This document shows positions 54,497 through 57,398 of a DNA stretch of 57,398 nt, one piece after another; the stretch's first letter is position 1, and each line of letters opens with the position of its first letter. The notes beneath the pieces were generated by a model that worked only from the letters and a program-made list of their open reading frames with translations, made no database searches and had not been told where the DNA came from. Position numbers and translations under genes: made by a program. Origin of the DNA: Bacteroidales bacterium (lineage in GTDB: Bacteria > Bacteroidota > Bacteroidia > Bacteroidales > F082); the NCBI GenBank assembly GCA_015489465.1, contig WFZS01000171.1, positions 1 to 57,398 on the forward strand, in the 5' to 3' direction.

Positions 54497-55927
54497 TTAT
54501 CTTGATATTAATATTTTTCGTGTTTCAAAATATTTACCTCCAACTCTTACATTTATAAAATAAGAACCGTCAGGAATATTTGACGTGTTAAAATTTAATT
54601 TATAATCCCCTCGCCGTTTTTCTTCATTAACCAAAGTGATTATATTTTTTCCGTTAACATCATAAATATTTACAGTTACCAAATCGTTAACCGGCACATG
54701 ATAATTAACAGTTGCATTTGTTTTTACCGGATTCGGATAAATGCTTTTTAACAACCGAGCATTATTATCGTGATACAACTTTACAGAACTTAAAGACCCG
54801 TTATTATCCGTTTTTAACAAATACAAAAAATCGGCACCAAGCATTTCAACTTGACCGCAAACAATAAATCCTCCATCTGTTGATTGCCTTACGGAATATC
54901 CGTTTGTTTTAATATCTCCATCGTATCCGAAAGTTTTTGTCCAAAGCGTATCACCGTTAACATCCGTTTTAATTAAATAAACATTTACCAAACCTTCACC
55001 GAAGCTCCATGTATTACCTGCAATAACAAATTCACCGTTACCGGTTTGACATATAGAGTTTCCTTCATCTATTTTTTCCCCTCCAAAGGTTTTTGTCCAA
55101 AGTTTATTACCTTGGCTATCGGTTTTTATTAAAAATACATCGGTATTACTGACAGTATCGGTTGTTCCTGTAATAATGTACCCCTGATCTTGTGTTTGTT
55201 GTATTGAATTTGCCATGCCCGTACCACTAAATGTTTTTGCCCATAACGAATCTCCCGTAGAATTTAATTTCATTAACAAAGCATCCCATCTGTTATCCGT
55301 ATAATTAAAATGCCCTCCGCAAATAACAAGACCTCCGTCATATGTTTTTTTAATGTCATGTGCCACCCCGTAATATTCTTTTGTCCATAAAGAGTCACCG
55401 TTAGCACCTACTTTAACTATAAATATATTTTTCCCATAAACACTATATTCTCTACCCAGAATAACATAATCACCGTTACCGGTTTCAACAACACTTTTTG
55501 CGGCAACTTCACTATTAGTATAATCCGGCAGGAATGTTTTTGTCCATAACGTGTCGCCGTCAGCGTCAGTTTTAACCAACCAAAATTCCTTCATTCCGGC
55601 CTGGTAGCGATTTTTTGTAGCTGCAATGATAAATCCACCGTCACCGGTTTGCTGAATATAATGTCCACTTTCGGCATTAACGGAACCATATCTTTTTGTC
55701 CAAACAGTATCTCCATAAGGAGTTGTTTTTACCAAATACAAATCCGTCAACTCATTATACGGATAAATTGTTCCGACCGCTATGTAACCCGTATCTTCAG
55801 TTTGTTGAGCGCAGGCACCCCAGCATTGATATATACCGGGCTTTCCATACTTTTTCTCAAAAGTTATTTGAGCTGATAAAAACTGAAACATCAAAACCGC
55901 TTGTAATAAAAAAATTATCCGTTTCAT
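54497..55927 (-). CDS. Secreted seven-bladed propeller-like repeat protein with T9SS sorting domain
   Basis: A 476-residue protein from the ATG at 55927; a longer frame adds 15 residues ahead of the signal peptide (about 1-20, LSA-Q). The body (about 21-385) has seven repeats, each with a G-D-x-L-W-T-K-x-F/Y-type strand (TVWTKRYG, TLWTKTF, SLWTKEY, SLWAKTF, KLWTKTFGG, TLWTKTFG, plus the N-terminal ITFEKKYG), each followed by a QTxDGGFIIAG-like strand. This looks like a seven-bladed propeller closed by its N-terminal strand. The T9SS tail follows (IYPNPVKTNATVN...ETRKILISR). The ligand is unknown. Confidence 0.82.
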   Translation of the reverse strand: MKRIIFLLQAVLMFQFLSAQITFEKKYGKPGIYQCWGACAQQTEDTGYIAVGTIYPYNELTDLYLVKTTPYGDTVWTKRYGSVNAESGHYIQQTGDGGFIIAATKNRYQAGMKEFWLVKTDADGDTLWTKTFLPDYTNSEVAAKSVVETGNGDYVILGREYSVYGKNIFIVKVGANGDSLWTKEYYGVAHDIKKTYDGGLVICGGHFNYTDNRWDALLMKLNSTGDSLWAKTFSGTGMANSIQQTQDQGYIITGTTDTVSNTDVFLIKTDSQGNKLWTKTFGGEKIDEGNSICQTGNGEFVIAGNTWSFGEGLVNVYLIKTDVNGDTLWTKTFGYDGDIKTNGYSVRQSTDGGFIVCGQVEMLGADFLYLLKTDNNGSLSSVKLYHDNNARLLKSIYPNPVKTNATVNYHVPVNDLVTVNIYDVNGKNIITLVNEEKRRGDYKLNFNTSNIPDGSYFINVRVGGKYFETRKILISR

Positions 55928-56028
55928 GACAAATGCTTTTTTATATTTAAAAGATTTAGTAACATCTAACAACTAATTTTCAGATAAAGGACCCTAAACA
56001 AAATTATTTAATTTATTTAAAAAAATGC

Positions 56029-56057
56029 CGGTTCGGATTTTATTTTGAACCGTTTTT
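56029..56057. other. Orphan terminator-like hairpin
   Basis: CGGTTC (56029-56034) and GAACCG (56047-56052) form a 6-bp stem with a 12-base loop and a T-run directly after it on the plus strand. No plus-strand gene ends nearby. The gap 55928-56258 (331 bases) otherwise holds only the smpB -7 element and a weak minus-strand TAATTTTG at 55999-56006. Confidence 0.4.
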
Positions 56058-56226
56058 AAATACGGTTTATTCAGCTGTAATAATTGATAAAATTTACTTT
56101 CACGGTATCAACTCCATAACCTGCCGTTCATCCAAATTATCACTAATTATTCTCAATTCATTTTACATAAAAGATAATAATACAAGAATAAGTATTACCT
56201 GTTAATCAGCCTTTCATTCTATTTAG

Positions 56227-56234
56227 TACTTTTG
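56227..56234 (+). promoter_or_regulatory. -7 promoter element (TACTTTTG) of smpB
   Basis: An exact TAnnTTTG match, 24 bases before the smpB ATG at 56259. No clear -33 element. Confidence 0.45.
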
Positions 56235-56258
56235 CCATTTGAAAACAAGTAATTGGCA

Positions 56259-56711
56259 ATGGCTAAAAACAACATAAGGATTAAAAACAAAAGAGCTTCG
56301 TTCGAGTATTTTCTTTTGGAAAAATATGTGGCCGGGATAGTTTTAACCGGAACGGAAATTAAATCGATACGTGCCGGAAAAGCAAGCCTTGCCGATGCTT
56401 ATTGCACTTTTAAAGGTGACGAATTGTATGTTGTGGGCATGCACATTGCCGAATATTCTTACGGCACTTACAACAACCACGACCCAAAAAGGGACAGAAA
56501 ACTGCTTTTGACAAAACGTGAACTGAAAAAGTTAAAAAATAAAGTGAAAGACAAAGGTTTTACCATTATCCCTACTGTACTGTTTATTAACGAAAAAGGA
56601 TTGGCAAAACTGGAAATAGCATTGGCACGAGGTAAACATTTTTACGATAAACGCGAGGACATTAAAAAACGCGACTCTCAAAGGGAGATTGAAAGGCATC
56701 TGAAAAGATAA
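56259..56711 (+). CDS. smpB: SsrA-binding protein SmpB
   Basis: A 150-residue trans-translation factor from the ATG at 56259 (an upstream TTG adds two residues and is unneeded). It has [31 protein letters not shown] (given in parts as GTEIKSIR and ASLADAYC), a central beta-barrel with HIAEYSYG, and the basic C-terminal tail [25 protein letters not shown] that enters the ribosomal A site. With tmRNA it rescues stalled ribosomes. tmRNA itself was not seen in the window. Confidence 0.97.
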   Translation: MAKNNIRIKNKRASFEYFLLEKYVAGIVLTGTEIKSIRAGKASLADAYCTFKGDELYVVGMHIAEYSYGTYNNHDPKRDRKLLLTKRELKKLKNKVKDKGFTIIPTVLFINEKGLAKLEIALARGKHFYDKREDIKKRDSQREIERHLKR

Positions 56712-56719
56712 CCGTGTCT

Positions 56720-57398
56720 TTACCGTATGTCAAACTGCAATGATATCTCAAAATTTATCCCCGGCATGGCCCTCCACAAGACAGCCTGATATTGTACATT
56801 AAAAATATTGTTCACCTTTATGTCAACGGTTATATCCGTTTTTTTAAACTCTAATTTTTTCCCGAAATTGACATTATTCAACGAATAATAGGGTAATACA
56901 TTTGAAAAACTGTTTTGCTCGTCAAGAGAGGTGTTTCTTTTTCCTGTAAAAACAGTCAGCCACCCGGCAGACCACCCCTTAAAGTTCAGATAAACAAATA
57001 AATTACCGTGATGAACGGGTATGTAAATAAGTTGTCTCCCACTGTAATTTCCCTCTACGGCTTTGTCACTTTCATCTGTGGTTTTTGTAAAAGCGTATTT
57101 ACCGGTAATTTTATAATTTATATTGTTTATTACGCCCGTAACTTGGGTAGATACTTCCACACCTTTGGCTTTGACATAAGAAATATTTAATGGAGTCCAA
57201 TATCTGTAATCCGACGGAACCCATTGTATCCAATCGTTAATAAACGAGTAATATCCCGTTACGTCAACCGAAACAACAAGTTTACCGGAAAAACTTTTAT
57301 AGTAATTTAACCCGGCATCGTACTCCGTCGCCGATTCGGGTTTAAGATTCGGGTTTCCACCCGGATACCAATACAAATCGTTTAAAGTAGGCAGATGA
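56720..57398 (-). CDS. TonB-dependent receptor (BtuB-like), 3' part only
   Basis: The C-terminal 225 or so residues of an outer-membrane receptor; the gene runs off the window end. The frame is open to 57398, so the TTG at 57376 is not a start. LPTLNDLYWYPGGNPNLKPE is a common motif of BtuB-type receptors in this phylum, followed by alternating barrel strands and a terminal aromatic-rich strand (ISLQFDIR). The receptor takes up a TonB-dependent ligand such as a cobalamin-like compound or siderophore; which one cannot be told from this part. Confidence 0.88.
   Translation of the reverse strand, partial: HLPTLNDLYWYPGGNPNLKPESATEYDAGLNYYKSFSGKLVVSVDVTGYYSFINDWIQWVPSDYRYWTPLNISYVKAKGVEVSTQVTGVINNINYKITGKYAFTKTTDESDKAVEGNYSGRQLIYIPVHHGNLFVYLNFKGWSAGWLTVFTGKRNTSLDEQNSFSNVLPYYSLNNVNFGKKLEFKKTDITVDIKVNNIFNVQYQAVLWRAMPGINFEISLQFDIR

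Noticed and set aside
55928-55972. Fifteen-residue extension of the propeller-repeat protein
   Set aside because: ATG 55927 directly starts a good signal peptide; the extension is unneeded.

Overview
The window is a chromosomal segment of a member of the Bacteroidota, most likely a Bacteroidales/Marinilabiliales-type marine or anaerobic lineage. It is AT-rich. Three secreted proteins end in a type IX secretion (T9SS) sorting domain (PNP-type motif, beta-rich tail, basic end). The family content (TIGR02757, DUF2279, Haem_bd, SurA/PpiC arrays, BtuB-like TonB receptor) is typical of the phylum. Many genes are preceded by the Bacteroidota -7 promoter element TAnnTTTG, and Shine-Dalgarno sequences are nearly absent. 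I see no tRNA, rRNA, CRISPR, insertion sequence or prophage.

Layout. Positions 1-14100 are almost all minus strand: pgk with its own terminator, a LysE-type exporter, then a long co-directional run guaB - PpiC foldase - SurA-N-like lipoprotein - surA - moxR - mobA - an ECF-like membrane protein - an EamA exporter - rhomboid protease - OprP-like porin - FtsB/DivIC-like protein. Positions 14200-18020 hold tsaE, an alanine-dehydrogenase-like gene and htpG with a strong terminator. Positions 18100-29450 form a surface-glycan region: a YfhO-type membrane protein, a GT4 glycosyltransferase, a hexapeptide acyltransferase, a flippase, a three-gene nonulosonate cassette (cytidylyltransferase, NeuB-type synthase, KdsC-type phosphatase), a capsule-type glycosyltransferase and a GpsA paralogue or orthologue. 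Positions 29500-31320 hold nadC and a yihY-family gene whose start codon appears to be AUA. Positions 31600-39870 form a plus-strand run tpiA - prmA - a 1516-residue exported protein - a PatB/MalY-type lyase - an aldo/keto reductase. Positions 39900-46450 hold a voltage-gated K+ channel, TIGR02757, a haem-binding protein, and the galM - mltG - manB - DUF2279 run. Positions 46600-57398 hold the secreted proteins (papain-like protease and two beta-propeller proteins, all with T9SS tails), a TPR membrane protein, a TolB-like lipoprotein, smpB and the 3' end of a TonB-dependent receptor.

How the parts fit. The foldase cluster would handle outer-membrane protein traffic, matching the porin, TonB receptor and T9SS cargo here. 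The glycan region would activate a nonulosonic acid, transfer it and flip the product; manB could feed sugar phosphates to it. Central metabolism genes (pgk, tpiA, guaB, nadC, galM) are scattered among these. The points most worth a second look are the apparent AUA start of yihY, the fused ECF-S/ECF-T-like protein next to mobA, the divergent NeuB cassette, the alanine dehydrogenase with Tyr where His is expected, and the giant exported protein with OstA-like repeats. Functional calls rest on reading motifs by eye; no database search was run.
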